From Pseudomonadales bacterium (lineage in GTDB: Bacteria > Pseudomonadota > Gammaproteobacteria > Pseudomonadales > Azotimanducaceae), in assembly GCA_028285415.1 (NCBI GenBank), contig JANQPF010000003.1, forward strand, positions 358,775 through 422,774: a stretch of 64,000 nt of DNA. Reading direction: 5' to 3'. Under the pieces are notes generated by a model. It searched no databases. It saw nothing but the letters and a program-made list of their open reading frames with translations, and had not been told where the DNA came from. Shown here one piece after another: positions 31,637-39,327 of the stretch. Position numbers and translations under genes: made by a program. Position 1 is the stretch's first letter, and every line of letters starts with the position of its first letter.

Positions 31637-31642
31637 GCCAAC

Positions 31643-32158
31643 TCAACTACGAACATATCGGACAAAGATAGCGGCGAGAAGCACAACCATCATCGTTGCA
31701 GAAGTCAGGATCGTTACCATAGCGCTAATTCTAAGGACGGCAACTGGCTCAACGGGACAGCCAATTCCGTATTCTTGGCAGGAATATTCTTTGTCAGGAA
31801 CAGTGACGTCGTCACCTGATCCACGCTCATCGATTCCATTCAAACCTCGAGAGTACACCAGGTAATCTCTGCTCGTGAGGTAGAGATACTCGTTTCCCCA
31901 AGGATCCCTTGGAACGCTCATCAAGTATCCAGGGTTGCTGTCCGTGGGCAGCAATGCTTCAAGACCAACCGAGTGAGGCGGTTGTGTACTGTGGTCATCT
32001 TTGTATAGCTCGATCGCGTGCCTGAGCTGCTCGAGATCTGAGAATGCGACTACGATGCGAGGGTGAGAGATCCGTGACGGCTCTATCGTTTCAATGATAA
32101 ATAGCGAAACAAGGCCTGTTAGAAAGAAGACCAAAGACCATTTCAGGCAACGGAACAC
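31643..32158 (-). CDS. GspG-like (type II pseudopilin) domain protein with two membrane helices
   Basis: 171 residues from a GTG at 32158. An N-terminal membrane helix (about 8-24) is followed by the GspG C-terminal domain (37-118): D-L-E-Q-L-R-H-A-I-E-L-Y-K, G-L-E-A-L-L, V-P-R-D-P-W-G-N-E-Y and Y-S-R-G-L-N-G-I-D-E-R-G-S-G-D-D. A second helix (143-167) ends the protein. There is no prepilin cleavage and methylation motif, so it is not a normal pseudopilin. The Asp-rich loop could bind Ca2+ as in GspG. Confidence 0.7.
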   Translation of the reverse strand: MFRCLKWSLVFFLTGLVSLFIIETIEPSRISHPRIVVAFSDLEQLRHAIELYKDDHSTQPPHSVGLEALLPTDSNPGYLMSVPRDPWGNEYLYLTSRDYLVYSRGLNGIDERGSGDDVTVPDKEYSCQEYGIGCPVEPVAVLRISAMVTILTSATMMVVLLAAIFVRYVRS

Positions 32159-32169
32159 GTTTCTTCGAC

Positions 32170-32303
32170 AACTAACACTGGGTTGAGCTGCGTGCGTTAA
32201 GAACGGCACGGGTTTGCGGTGAGCGGAGCGAGCCACATGCAGGACATAGTACCCGTCTTCGGCGGGGGATGGTTAGCACGCCAGCTCCACCGGATCGTTA
32301 TGC
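32170..32303. repeat. attC site, long type (134 bp)
   Basis: aactaac (R'), arms and hairpin, R'' gttatgc. Confidence 0.8.
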
Positions 32304-32305
32304 GT

Positions 32306-32380
32306 CTACTGAAGACGATTGTAGATGGAAAGGAAGCGAACCTGTTTCGGGATATCCATAGCTGCTTGGTTAGCGTTCAT
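32306..32380 (-). CDS. mini-cassette ORF (24 residues)
   Basis: Two attC sites lie only about 84 bases apart here, and the space holds a 25-codon frame: ATG at 32380, stop TAG at 32306, starting M-N-A-N-Q-A-A-M-D-I-P-K-Q. A shared start motif with Ile-Pro-Lys hints at the opening of a larger protein, so this may be a truncated cassette or a genuine micropeptide. No second start. Confidence 0.4.
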   Translation of the reverse strand: MNANQAAMDIPKQVRFLSIYNRLQ

Positions 32381-32386
32381 CCAGAC

Positions 32387-32506
32387 GCCTGACTCCGCGT
32401 TGAGCTGCGTGCGTCAATACCGGCGCGAGTTTGCGGTAAGCGGAGCGAGCCAAATGCAAGACGATGATAATCCCGGAATGGTCTAGATAGCATAGATTCT
32501 TATGGC
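32387..32506. repeat. attC site (120 bp), right half decayed
   Basis: gcctgac, gttgagctgcgtgcg and the middle are good. The L'' side is lost and R'' is ttatggc. Confidence 0.65.
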
Positions 32507-32521
32507 TTCGGATGGTCATCG

Positions 32522-32953
32522 CTATTCATCTAGACAAAGCCGACAAGCGAGTACAAATCCCAATACGCAAAAGCAAAGAATTATCAGCCAAGGAGCGAGG
32601 ACCACACCGATGTCAGATAACCAGCCAGAACTGTCCAGGTAGGAATCTAGATGTGGCCCAAAGGCTTCTCCTAACCATATCAAGATTGATGACGCCAGCG
32701 CCATTGAGGCTGTGCCTACGTAGAGGCAGCGATGGCTCAGAAGCGCAACTCGTTCCAGTGAGCAGATTGCGCCGAGTAGAGCGCAGAGACAGAACCCGAA
32801 CGAGATGATTGGCCCTACGTATATGGCGATTTCGAAAGGCGGGTATGCTTCGAAAGGCCCAAAAATCAATTCGTATACATAGGCTACTGCGGCATAAGTT
32901 AGGTAGAAGAAAAAGTATGCGGAGATCGCCGTAGCTAGCAGTGTTCGTTTCAC
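32522..32953 (-). CDS. membrane protein, four helices
   Basis: 143 residues from the GTG at 32953 (V-K-R-T-L-L-A-T). Helices at about 6-28, 43-65, 79-97 and 117-138. Several Cys in helices. Earlier codons lie inside the neighbouring attC. No family recognised. Confidence 0.55.
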   Translation of the reverse strand: MKRTLLATAISAYFFFYLTYAAVAYVYELIFGPFEAYPPFEIAIYVGPIISFGFCLCALLGAICSLERVALLSHRCLYVGTASMALASSILIWLGEAFGPHLDSYLDSSGWLSDIGVVLAPWLIILCFCVLGFVLACRLCLDE

Positions 32954-32982
32954 AATGAATCTTGTGAGACGTTCACGTAGAC

Positions 32983-33037
32983 GCCCAGCACCGTGTCGAG
33001 CGGCGGTTAGGCAGTCCATTCCAACAAGTAGTCAGGC
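32983..33037. repeat. short attC (55 bp)
   Basis: gcccagc, gtgtcgagcggcgg, gcagtccattccaac, gtcaggc. Middle deleted. Confidence 0.6.
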
Positions 33038-33064
33038 GGGAACAGGCGATAGCTGCGCCACGAT

Positions 33065-33358
33065 TCATTCGATTGTTTGGTACAAGATGTATGCCATGAA
33101 GAGTAGCACTAACGTAAAACCGAGGAATAGAAAACCATAGGGTATCGCTTTAGTCATACCGGTCTGGGATGGATCATTAAAGCAGACGTATGAGCGCTGT
33201 GCGCTGAATGCTGCGATTACTAGAGTACTTGTTATTGGATACTCACGTTGTATCCAGCTTCGCAAGGCTTGATCCGCAACAAAGGTGTCAATAACGAATA
33301 CTGCAGCAAACAGTAGAGCTAGTGTTATTCCAATGGTCAGTCTTGGTTGATCCGTCAT
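33065..33358 (-). CDS. small membrane protein, two helices
   Basis: 97 residues: helices at about 8-26 and 72-93, with a periplasmic or cytoplasmic middle of about 45 residues containing Y-V-C-F-N-D-P-S. No family recognised. Confidence 0.55.
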   Translation of the reverse strand: MTDQPRLTIGITLALLFAAVFVIDTFVADQALRSWIQREYPITSTLVIAAFSAQRSYVCFNDPSQTGMTKAIPYGFLFLGFTLVLLFMAYILYQTIE

Positions 33359-33362
33359 GGCC

Positions 33363-33492
33363 GCTTAACGCTGCGTTGAGCTGCGTGCGTTAAGACGGGC
33401 ACGAGTTTGCGGTAAGCGGAGCAAGCCAAATGCAAGACGCCGTACCCGCTTCGGCGGGTGACGGTTAGCACGTCAGCTCCAACTGCTTAGGC
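33363..33492. repeat. attC site, near long type (130 bp)
   Basis: gcttaac ... cttaggc; arms and hairpin present. Confidence 0.8.
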
Positions 33493-33535
33493 ATCAACAG
33501 GTTTAACTGCAAAGTCGTGCTCTCGCTTAGTCAGA

Positions 33536-33745
33536 TCACTCCGGATGTTTTTCACCACGGCGTATTTTGAGTTCATCGCTGGCGATTTCTACACACTGAT
33601 CGCAAATATGAGCGTCAGGTCCGTCAAAAATATGTTCGCACTCGTGTTCGGCGATTCCGCAGAAGCTGCAGTAAATGCTCCCGGTCGATTTGGGAGGGTG
33701 AGTGGGAAGGCTCATCAGTGTTTGGATTGGGCGTTTTTCCTTCAT
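33536..33745 (-). CDS. stand-alone ClpX-type zinc-binding domain protein
   Basis: 69 residues from the ATG at 33745, one base after the stop of the upstream membrane-protein gene (TAG-G-ATG). The domain I-Y-C-S-F-C-G with C26, C29 and I-C-D-Q-C with C48, C51 is nearly that of the N-terminal zinc domain of ClpX. ClpX uses this domain to bind adaptors and substrates. A free copy could compete for adaptors, but this is inference. Cassette partner: 33747-34031. Confidence 0.75.
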   Translation of the reverse strand: MKEKRPIQTLMSLPTHPPKSTGSIYCSFCGIAEHECEHIFDGPDAHICDQCVEIASDELKIRRGEKHPE

Positions 33746-33746
33746 C

Positions 33747-34031
33747 CTAGATGCTCCAAGCGAGATAGTAGTTTGTATGTAGGTACAGAACGACACAAGC
33801 GGGCAGGTGGCTAACTAGAGCAATCCATCTCGGGGCGTACAAGACACTAATTCCTGCTAGAAGCAGCGAGAACGACTTCGCGAACCAAAGTGGTCCCGAC
33901 CAAACCCAGGTTCCTTCAGCTAAGAAAGAATCAGAGTTTGCGAAAGGGAGATAGAAAAGACATAGATACGCAAATATCAGAATGCCGATTGCAAGTTCAA
34001 GATAGCCGAGAGTGTTCAGGAGACGGATCAA
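33747..34031 (-). CDS. small membrane protein, three helices
   Basis: 94 residues with helices at about 10-29, 46-65 and 69-90. It shares a cassette with the zinc-domain gene, whose ATG begins one base after this stop, so the pair is coupled in translation. No family recognised. Confidence 0.6.
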   Translation of the reverse strand: MIRLLNTLGYLELAIGILIFAYLCLFYLPFANSDSFLAEGTWVWSGPLWFAKSFSLLLAGISVLYAPRWIALVSHLPACVVLYLHTNYYLAWSI

Positions 34032-34044
34032 CGTTGAACTAAAC

Positions 34045-34178
34045 GCCTAACACAGCTTTGAGATGCGTCCGTCAAGACCGGCACAAGTTTGCGGCGAGCG
34101 AAGCGAACCGACTGCAAGACGTAGTACCCGCCTTCGGCAGGTGATGGTTAGCACGTCAGTTCCGACTGCTTGTTGGGC
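34045..34178. repeat. attC site, long type (134 bp)
   Basis: gcctaac ... gttgggc with both arms and apical hairpin. Confidence 0.85.
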
Positions 34179-34260
34179 GGGCTGAACGTCAATGGTCGCA
34201 TCGAGATAGGGACGATTTTCAAGCAAATCTGCGCCGGTGCGAAGCTAGACATCTGATCGT

Positions 34261-34551
34261 TCATGAGGCTAACCAATCGAACAAGATGAAAACAGAAGCT
34301 GCAATTGAAATGAGTGCGACGATGTAATCGTAGTAGCGCTCTTTCTCCAGGGCGGACTTTAAGGCCAGGTAAGCTACGATGGCGGCAATAAGGATGGTTG
34401 GGCCAGGGTATCTATCTATAAAGGAGTCTATGTAGTGCCGGAAACTCTCCTCATCGAAAACGCGGAAGTAGGCATAGATGAGAATGGCGCAAATCAACGC
34501 TATCTCGACAACGCGGCGCATCAGCTCGTATACAGCTTCCCATTTGCTCAT
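34261..34551 (-). CDS. small membrane protein, three helices
   Basis: 96 residues from the ATG at 34551; a TTG two codons earlier is possible. Helices about 16-31, 48-65 and 74-94. Charged loops E-E-S-F-R-H-Y and K-E-R-Y-Y-D-Y. An 80-base gap to the next attC shows no gene. Confidence 0.55.
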   Translation of the reverse strand: MSKWEAVYELMRRVVEIALICAILIYAYFRVFDEESFRHYIDSFIDRYPGPTILIAAIVAYLALKSALEKERYYDYIVALISIAASVFILFDWLAS

Positions 34552-34587
34552 GCTCAAGCCTCAATGCGTATGGAATTTCTCCATGAT

Positions 34588-34721
34588 GCCTAACACCGTG
34601 TTGAGCGGCTGCCGTTAAGACCGGCACGAGATTGCGGTGGGCGGAGCGAGTCGAACGCAAGACGTAGTACCCGCCTTCGGCGGGGAACGGTTAGCACGTC
34701 TGCTCGAAGAGTGCGTTAGGC
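34588..34721. repeat. attC site, long type (134 bp)
   Basis: Complete; L'' reads gctcgaag, slightly diverged. R'' supplies the desaturase stop codon. Confidence 0.85.
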
Positions 34722-35609
34722 GGCAATTTCGAGATCTTCTCTGAGGCTCTCATCTCTAGGTACTCCCACGTTCCAAACTAGACCAAATCTGTGGAGAGAG
34801 TCTAATACAAGCCAACCCGGATCGAACTCGTTAGCGTTGATTCCGATTCGGGCGGATTCTGGGAAGGCGTGATGGTTATTGTGCCAGCACTCTCCCATGG
34901 TGATGAATCCAAGTCCGGGAAGGTTTGACGCTTGAACTCCTGCAGCTGGAATGATCCAAGTTCCTGGACCTGGATTATGGGTGAAGTAGGTTACGGTCCA
35001 ATGACCGAAAACGCTCACAAACACGCGCCCGAAGGTACCCCACACAACCCAGGGCCAACCTCCTATCAGGAAAAGAATCAGGGCCAACGGAAGCTGATGC
35101 AGGATCCACGTTTTCTCAAGAAACTGGTAAAAGCGATCTGCCGCTATTTCATCCTCAAGCCTGAATTTCGGAGGCTGCTCAAATTCGAACGTGCAGTTGA
35201 GTTGGTACAGTGCATCTCGGAAGAACGGATACCGATGCGCAAAGAAATCGTGGCATTGATTCTCACGTTGCGCCCAGTCGCGGATGTCATGGATACGAAC
35301 CAGACCGAAAGGACCTGCCATTCCAACGAGCACACCTAGGTAGACAAGCGTTCGCTCGAGCCATTTTGAGCAGTCGAAAGTTCGATGAATGAGTTTACGG
35401 TGCGCGCCGAGCGAGTGACCGATCAATAATGTTGTGTAGGTCAGAAGTGAAAAAACGACGACCGCGGAAAGCGTAGTTGCGAAGGGGATACTGAAAATGA
35501 AGGTGATGAGGCATGAATTTATCCAAATCGACTTTCCCGGAGCCCAGACGATCTTTCCGTATCTCGGGTCAGCGTTGCTAGCGTCAATTCGGAATACGGG
35601 AGGACGCAT
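34716..35609 (-). CDS. fatty acid desaturase (membrane, three His boxes)
   Basis: 297 residues, the longest cassette gene. Membrane helices around 30-64, 90-104 and 172-200. Di-iron His boxes: H65-x4-H70 ... H75, then H-D-I-R-D-W-A-Q with H120-D-F-F-A-H125, and H243-N-N-H-H247-A-F-P. These fit the acyl-CoA/acyl-lipid delta-9-type desaturases, which insert a double bond using O2 and an electron donor; no ferredoxin or reductase gene adjoins. The stop codon lies in R''. An enzyme of this size is unusual for a cassette. Confidence 0.85.
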   Translation of the reverse strand: MRPPVFRIDASNADPRYGKIVWAPGKSIWINSCLITFIFSIPFATTLSAVVVFSLLTYTTLLIGHSLGAHRKLIHRTFDCSKWLERTLVYLGVLVGMAGPFGLVRIHDIRDWAQRENQCHDFFAHRYPFFRDALYQLNCTFEFEQPPKFRLEDEIAADRFYQFLEKTWILHQLPLALILFLIGGWPWVVWGTFGRVFVSVFGHWTVTYFTHNPGPGTWIIPAAGVQASNLPGLGFITMGECWHNNHHAFPESARIGINANEFDPGWLVLDSLHRFGLVWNVGVPRDESLREDLEIAA

Positions 35610-35617
35610 GGGTTACC

Positions 35618-35729
35618 GCCTGATACCGCGTTGAGGTGCGTGCGTTGAGCGGAGCGAGCCGAATGCAAGACGGAGTACCCGCCTTCGGCGGGGGACGTTT
35701 AGCACGTCAGCTCTAACGGGTGGTTAGGC
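35618..35729. repeat. attC site (112 bp)
   Basis: gcctgat, gttgaggtgcgtgcgttgagc, hairpin ccgcc...ggcgg kept, part of the middle deleted; R'' gttaggc. Confidence 0.8.
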
Positions 35730-36152
35730 GTCGGCTGTGAGCTTTGCATAGGCACCCCAGACTAGATACGCGAAGGCTAGCAAAGTCCCGATCGCGATGT
35801 CCCAGATCACGGATGAGCTTAGACCTAACACGATCCCTAGGAAGGCCCAAACGTCATAGCCTTGTCGCAAGAGTTTGAACGAGAAAAACGCCGAGATGAC
35901 CGCAAGTGCTAATCCAATCGAAAAGGTGATCCATACTGCAGTGGCTTCACTGAACTCGTAGAACCGTGAAGGACGTAGTGCCGGTGTTAAATCCGGTTTT
36001 TTTCCTGGAATGAGAGATCCGATGGCATGAGCGTAAAGAGGGGAGAGCACGGGTGGTCCCATACCTCGCTGCGATTCCACGTATCTAGCCCCAAAAGCCA
36101 TGAGCAAACTCAAGAGCCCACACAGCAGAATCGCGGCATGCAGTTTAGTCAC
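35724..36152 (-). CDS. membrane protein, four helices
   Basis: 142 residues. Helices at about 4-22, 68-92, 97-115 and 118-136; the loop 25-65 is polar with many Pro. Ends T-A-D-A-stop, with Asp-Ala from R''. No family recognised. Confidence 0.6.
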   Translation of the reverse strand: MTKLHAAILLCGLLSLLMAFGARYVESQRGMGPPVLSPLYAHAIGSLIPGKKPDLTPALRPSRFYEFSEATAVWITFSIGLALAVISAFFSFKLLRQGYDVWAFLGIVLGLSSSVIWDIAIGTLLAFAYLVWGAYAKLTADA

Positions 36153-36155
36153 GGC

Positions 36156-36257
36156 GCCTAACAGTGCGTTGAGCTGCGTGCGTTAAAAACGGCACGAGTT
36201 TGCGGCGAAAGAAGCGAGCCAATGCAAACACACGGTTAACACGTCAGCGCCAACTCA
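36156..36257. repeat. attC site lacking R''
   Basis: gcctaac, gttgagctgcgtgcg and cgtcagcgccaac are fine, but the right end breaks off: cgata follows where cttgttaggc is expected. About 100 bases. Confidence 0.6.
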
Positions 36258-36629
36258 ACGATATTCAATCCTGATTCCCGAGAGCTCATCTTCTGCTTTC
36301 GAGGCTAAGCCCGTGCCTCTCACCTCCAGGAGGGATTCGTTGTTCCAACGTATCACATATCTATCTGGGGAGCCTTCGGCTGCAAAGATGTTCCCAGGAT
36401 CGTTGCTGAGATGAGCCCCCTTCGTAAGAATCGAGATCTGAGAGGAGAATCCGGTAGTCGCTCCACAGCTTCTCTCAAATAGCACGGCCTCCCAAGATCC
36501 CGAGGGTGAAGGCACCACCTTTACTATCGTGTTCCCACACAGACCCGAAACGAGTTGGTTGTATGTTAGCCAGCCAGCTCCGGCACATAGCGCTAGCGAA
36601 ACGGTCACAAATGCGGGAGCGTGTCTCAC
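36255..36629 (-). CDS. exported DUF5412-like protein
   Basis: 124 residues. An N-terminal hydrophobic segment (7-23) precedes a mature domain with V-V-P-S-P-S-G-S-W-E-A-V-L-F-E-R-S-C-G-A-T-T-G-F-S-S-Q, a signature I associate with DUF5412. Two Cys (N-term and mid) may form a disulphide. Unknown function. Confidence 0.6.
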   Translation of the reverse strand: MRHAPAFVTVSLALCAGAGWLTYNQLVSGLCGNTIVKVVPSPSGSWEAVLFERSCGATTGFSSQISILTKGAHLSNDPGNIFAAEGSPDRYVIRWNNESLLEVRGTGLASKAEDELSGIRIEYR

Positions 36630-36634
36630 TTGAC

Positions 36635-36779
36635 GCCTAACACTGCGTTGAGCCGCTGAGTGCTATCTCGATTCCGAAAGCCGTGCAGATACCGATTGAT
36701 AAGACGAGACCGATGAATTGAAGAATGCGATTCAATGTCGTAACCGACTACTTCTCAAATACATTTAGTCTTGTTGGGC
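36635..36779. repeat. hybrid attC: R' of one site and R'' of another, cassette deletion between
   Basis: gcctaac (36635) and gttgagccg begin a normal attC, but the sequence then turns into a hydrophobic ORF and ends at ttgttgggc (36773-36779). The middle and L'' are replaced. See 36637-36735. Confidence 0.55.
36637..36735 (-). pseudogene. truncated membrane ORF fused to attC
   Basis: From a TTG at 36735, 32 codons read L-N-R-I-L-Q-F-I-G-L-V-L-S-I-G-I, a membrane helix, and continue into the L' arm and R' box, where TAG stops it at 36637. The natural end has been lost together with most of the downstream attC. A deletion product. Confidence 0.45.
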
Positions 36780-37166
36780 GTCATCCTCGCTGTCGAGGTC
36801 GACAACGCAGAACTCGTTCCCTTCGGGATCCAACATGACAGTAAAGTCATCATGCATGTTTCGAATACGCCCTCCAAGTTCTTGGAGACGTGCTACTTCC
36901 TTCTTTCGGTCTTCAGCGCGTATGTCCAGGTGAACGCGATTTCTTTCAGTTTTCGGTTGCGAGGATTTTTGGAAGAAGATGGTTGGGCCTGTGCCATCCA
37001 ACGCGACGTTCGGGTCTGAACTCGGAGTCAGGCCACGTTGAGCCAAATCCTCTATGTCTTTTTTGGTATATGGCCGAATTTCATAATCGTCCAGAACAGA
37101 AGCCCAAAACCTGGCAAGCCTGGGTGGATCAAAGCTGTCGAAAACAATATCAGTGAGCTTGGCCAT
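36765..37166 (-). CDS. VOC protein (glyoxalase_6 type)
   Basis: 133 residues. D-I-V-F-D-S-F-D-P-P-R-L-A-R-F-W-A-S-V-L opens the first half; R-V-H-L-D-I-R-A-E-D-R opens the second and M-L-D-P-E-G-N-E-F-C-V-V ends it. The final residues (D-A-Q-Q-D) are encoded by the R'' box and spacer, and the stop lies in the site. A second, different VOC cassette follows. Confidence 0.8.
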   Translation of the reverse strand: MAKLTDIVFDSFDPPRLARFWASVLDDYEIRPYTKKDIEDLAQRGLTPSSDPNVALDGTGPTIFFQKSSQPKTERNRVHLDIRAEDRKKEVARLQELGGRIRNMHDDFTVMLDPEGNEFCVVDLDSEDDAQQD

Positions 37167-37195
37167 ATTGAAACTTGGGTATGACGCCTAACACT

Positions 37196-37316
37196 GCGTT
37201 GAGCTGCGTGAGTTATGGTCGGCACGAGTTTGCGGTGAGCGAAGCGAGCCAAATGCAAGACGTAGTTCCCGCATTCGGCGGGGGACGGTTAGCACGTCAG
37301 TTCCAGCTTGTCAGGC
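37196..37316. repeat. attC site (121 bp)
   Basis: gcctaac ... gtcaggc; L'' shortened (cagttccagcttg). Confidence 0.8.
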
Positions 37317-37332
37317 GTCACTTGAGGCTGCC

Positions 37333-37713
37333 TCATGGGTTTTCCTTGATTATGCAGAATCCATTTCCGAACGGATCTACACAATACTCGATTTCGCCCC
37401 ACGGCCCAGATTCTGAGCCCTCATGCGTTCCGCCCAATTTCAGAATGCGCTCCAAGGTTGAATCCAGATCATCCACGCCAAAGTCTAAATGAACCGGGGT
37501 CCAATGGCGGTCGTAAGAACGTGCCTGACCTTGGTCTGGGGTTGGATGAGTTCCTTCACGTCGTTGAAGGAGATAGATTTCGCAATTCTCTGCGCGAAGC
37601 ACCCTGATGTTCTGGGAGTCTTGCCTAAGGTGTTCACAACCCAGCGCTGATACGTAGAAAGCGGTGGCTTCCTCCAAGTTTGGTACGTCGATGCTAACCG
37701 ATAACCGGATCAT
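37333..37713 (-). CDS. VOC protein
   Basis: 126 residues. S-I-D-V-P-N-L-E-E-A-T-A-F-Y-V-S-A-L-G, V-H-L-D-F-G-V-D-D-L at the second half and C-V-D-P-F-G-N-G-F-C-I at the end. The last Glu ligand is replaced here (F-C-I-I), so metal catalysis is uncertain. Adjacent to another VOC cassette but clearly not a recent duplicate of it. Confidence 0.75.
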   Translation of the reverse strand: MIRLSVSIDVPNLEEATAFYVSALGCEHLRQDSQNIRVLRAENCEIYLLQRREGTHPTPDQGQARSYDRHWTPVHLDFGVDDLDSTLERILKLGGTHEGSESGPWGEIEYCVDPFGNGFCIIKENP

Positions 37714-37723
37714 GCCTTTTGAC

Positions 37724-37825
37724 GCCTAACACTGTGTTGAGCTGCGTGCGGTAAGACCGGCGCGAGTTTCCCGCGGCAGTAGGGAACGAGATACAAATGG
37801 AGTCAGCTCCAACAGTTTGTGCGGC
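37724..37825. repeat. attC site (102 bp)
   Basis: gcctaac, gttgagctgcgtgcgg, cagctccaac, R'' gtgcggc mutated. Confidence 0.7.
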
Positions 37826-37850
37826 GTCACTAATTCGGTGTGTGGGTCGG

Positions 37851-38252
37851 TCATTGGGAGGCCTCGTCAATCAAGACAAGGAAAGCAGCCACCACTTCCA
37901 AACCCGATTTGGTGGGTTCCAGCCGAATCTGTCTCGTTCCTTTTTGAGTGCCATCTGGGAGCCCATCAGACTCGTGAATCACTGCGAACCCTTTCCTTTC
38001 TAGCTCTTCCATCAACTCAATTCGTCCGGATCTTTGAAGGTAGTCTAAAGGTTGGAATGTACCAGGCGCCCAGTACGAAAGTACGGTCAGTGCCGCTAGC
38101 GAAACACCGATCCGCTCTTTAGAGATGTCGCTCAAAAGGAAAACTTCGTCCGAAAGAGAAAGTGCTTCGTCGACACCAAGCTCAGAGCTTTTGGCCAGTC
38201 GTGGGAAGAGCAGCAGGCCCAAAATCAGAACCACGGAAAGAAGCCTGCGCAT
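37851..38252 (-). CDS. exported protein
   Basis: 133 residues from the ATG at 38252. Signal peptide to about residue 22. Mature helical part includes L-D-Y-L-Q-R-S-G-R-I-E-L-M-E-E-L-E-R-K-G and a beta pair ending E-V-V-A-A-F-L-V-L. No family recognised. Confidence 0.6.
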   Translation of the reverse strand: MRRLLSVVLILGLLLFPRLAKSSELGVDEALSLSDEVFLLSDISKERIGVSLAALTVLSYWAPGTFQPLDYLQRSGRIELMEELERKGFAVIHESDGLPDGTQKGTRQIRLEPTKSGLEVVAAFLVLIDEASQ

Positions 38253-38255
38253 GAC

Positions 38256-38390
38256 GTCTAACACTGAGTTGAGCCGCGTGCGTTTAAGGCCGGCGCTAGT
38301 TTGCGCCGACCGTAGGGAGGCAAATGCAAGACGAGGTACCCGTCTTCGGCGGGCGACGGTTAGCACGTCAGCACCAACTGCTTGTTATGC
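38256..38390. repeat. attC site, long type (135 bp)
   Basis: gtctaac ... gttatgc; hairpin cccgtcttcggcggg. Confidence 0.8.
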
Positions 38391-38708
38391 CTCATTTGTG
38401 AACGCAGTTTGGAGTAGAAGGAAGGTAGCCGCTGCACCTTCCTCGTCGCCAACGTAGGACCCAACATCTCGTCCAAGACGGTCGTAGATCGTTCCGTTTG
38501 AATAGGAGGCGACTTTTTCGCCGGATAGGGAGTAAATGTTTCCTCCATGGAATGTTCCTACCTTGCGGTTATTCGGATGATACGCGATACCTGTGTCGTA
38601 GGTCCCGAGATCCCGTCCCTTTGCCGCGTTGATAGCGCCGTCTCGACAGGTAGCAAGCAAACCGGATTTAACGCTAAAGACTTTGGTGCTGCTTATGTGG
38701 TCAGACAT
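38385..38708 (-). CDS. repeat protein with G-x-I-Y/x-V-G-S-Y units
   Basis: 107 residues from the ATG at 38708 (TTG at 38717 possible). Internal repeats of about 18-20 residues: G-A-I-N-A-A-K-G-R-D-L-G-T-Y, G-I-A-Y-H-P-N-N-R-K-V-G-T-F, G-N-I-Y-S-L-S-G-E-K-V-A-S-Y, G-T-I-Y-D-R-L-G-R-D-V-G-S-Y. A beta-repeat sheet or small propeller-like fold is likely. The function is unknown; the stop sits in R''. Confidence 0.6.
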   Translation of the reverse strand: MSDHISSTKVFSVKSGLLATCRDGAINAAKGRDLGTYDTGIAYHPNNRKVGTFHGGNIYSLSGEKVASYSNGTIYDRLGRDVGSYVGDEEGAAATFLLLQTAFTNEA

Positions 38709-38715
38709 AGCTCTC

Positions 38716-38739
38716 AAATCACGGAGGCTGCTTGTTAGG
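38716..38739. repeat. attC remnant (R'' only)
   Basis: gctgcttgttaggcgtc is perfect, but no R' or L arms precede it; the upstream part was deleted up to the neighbouring gene start. Confidence 0.5.
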
Positions 38740-39202
38740 CGTCACCTTCGTGACCTCGCGCGATATTGAGGTCACTCGGAGATGCCAAGCGAATGGTTTC
38801 GAAAACGAGGTAGCAGATTGTAAACCAGTTGCCATACGCCGCGCCTAGATTCTTCACGGAAGTAACGGTGTTTGACAGTCGATCACCAGTATCGTGTCCG
38901 AAAAGATCAGGAAGTCCAGAGATCGAAACGAAACCGAATAGGAGAATGGAACCGACGAAAACCAAGTGAGTAGCGGGGTACAATAAGACTATGCGAATGG
39001 CTAAGTGACGTCTCGCGAAGACGTTGAGGCGAACTAGGTTCAGTAGAAAGAAACTGGCGAGCAGCCCCATTCCGAAGGCAATCGATGGTGGGTGGATTGT
39101 GTAGTCGGAGTAGTAGTCCTGGCTTATCAAAACCAGGCTAGTGATTGATAGGCAGAAGACAACCCTCAGTCCATTAGCAGCGTCTCTAGTGATGCCTAAC
39201 AC
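38735..39202 (-). CDS. membrane protein, three to four helices
   Basis: 155 residues starting at the GTG in R' (39200-39202). Helices about 12-30, 42-58, 72-95 and 122-138. Ends E-G-D-A-stop from R''. No family recognised. Confidence 0.55.
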   Translation of the reverse strand: MLGITRDAANGLRVVFCLSITSLVLISQDYYSDYTIHPPSIAFGMGLLASFFLLNLVRLNVFARRHLAIRIVLLYPATHLVFVGSILLFGFVSISGLPDLFGHDTGDRLSNTVTSVKNLGAAYGNWFTICYLVFETIRLASPSDLNIARGHEGDA

Positions 39203-39327
39203 CGCGTTGAGCTGGGTGCGTCAAGACCGACATGAGTTTGCGGTGAGCCAAGCGAGCTAACTACAAGACGTAGTACCCGCCTTAGGTGGAGGACGGTTAG
39301 CACGTCAGCTTCAACTGCTTGTTAGGG
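39194..39327. repeat. attC site, long type (134 bp)
   Basis: gcctaac ... gttaggg; hairpin partly mutated (cccgccttaggtgg). Confidence 0.8.
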
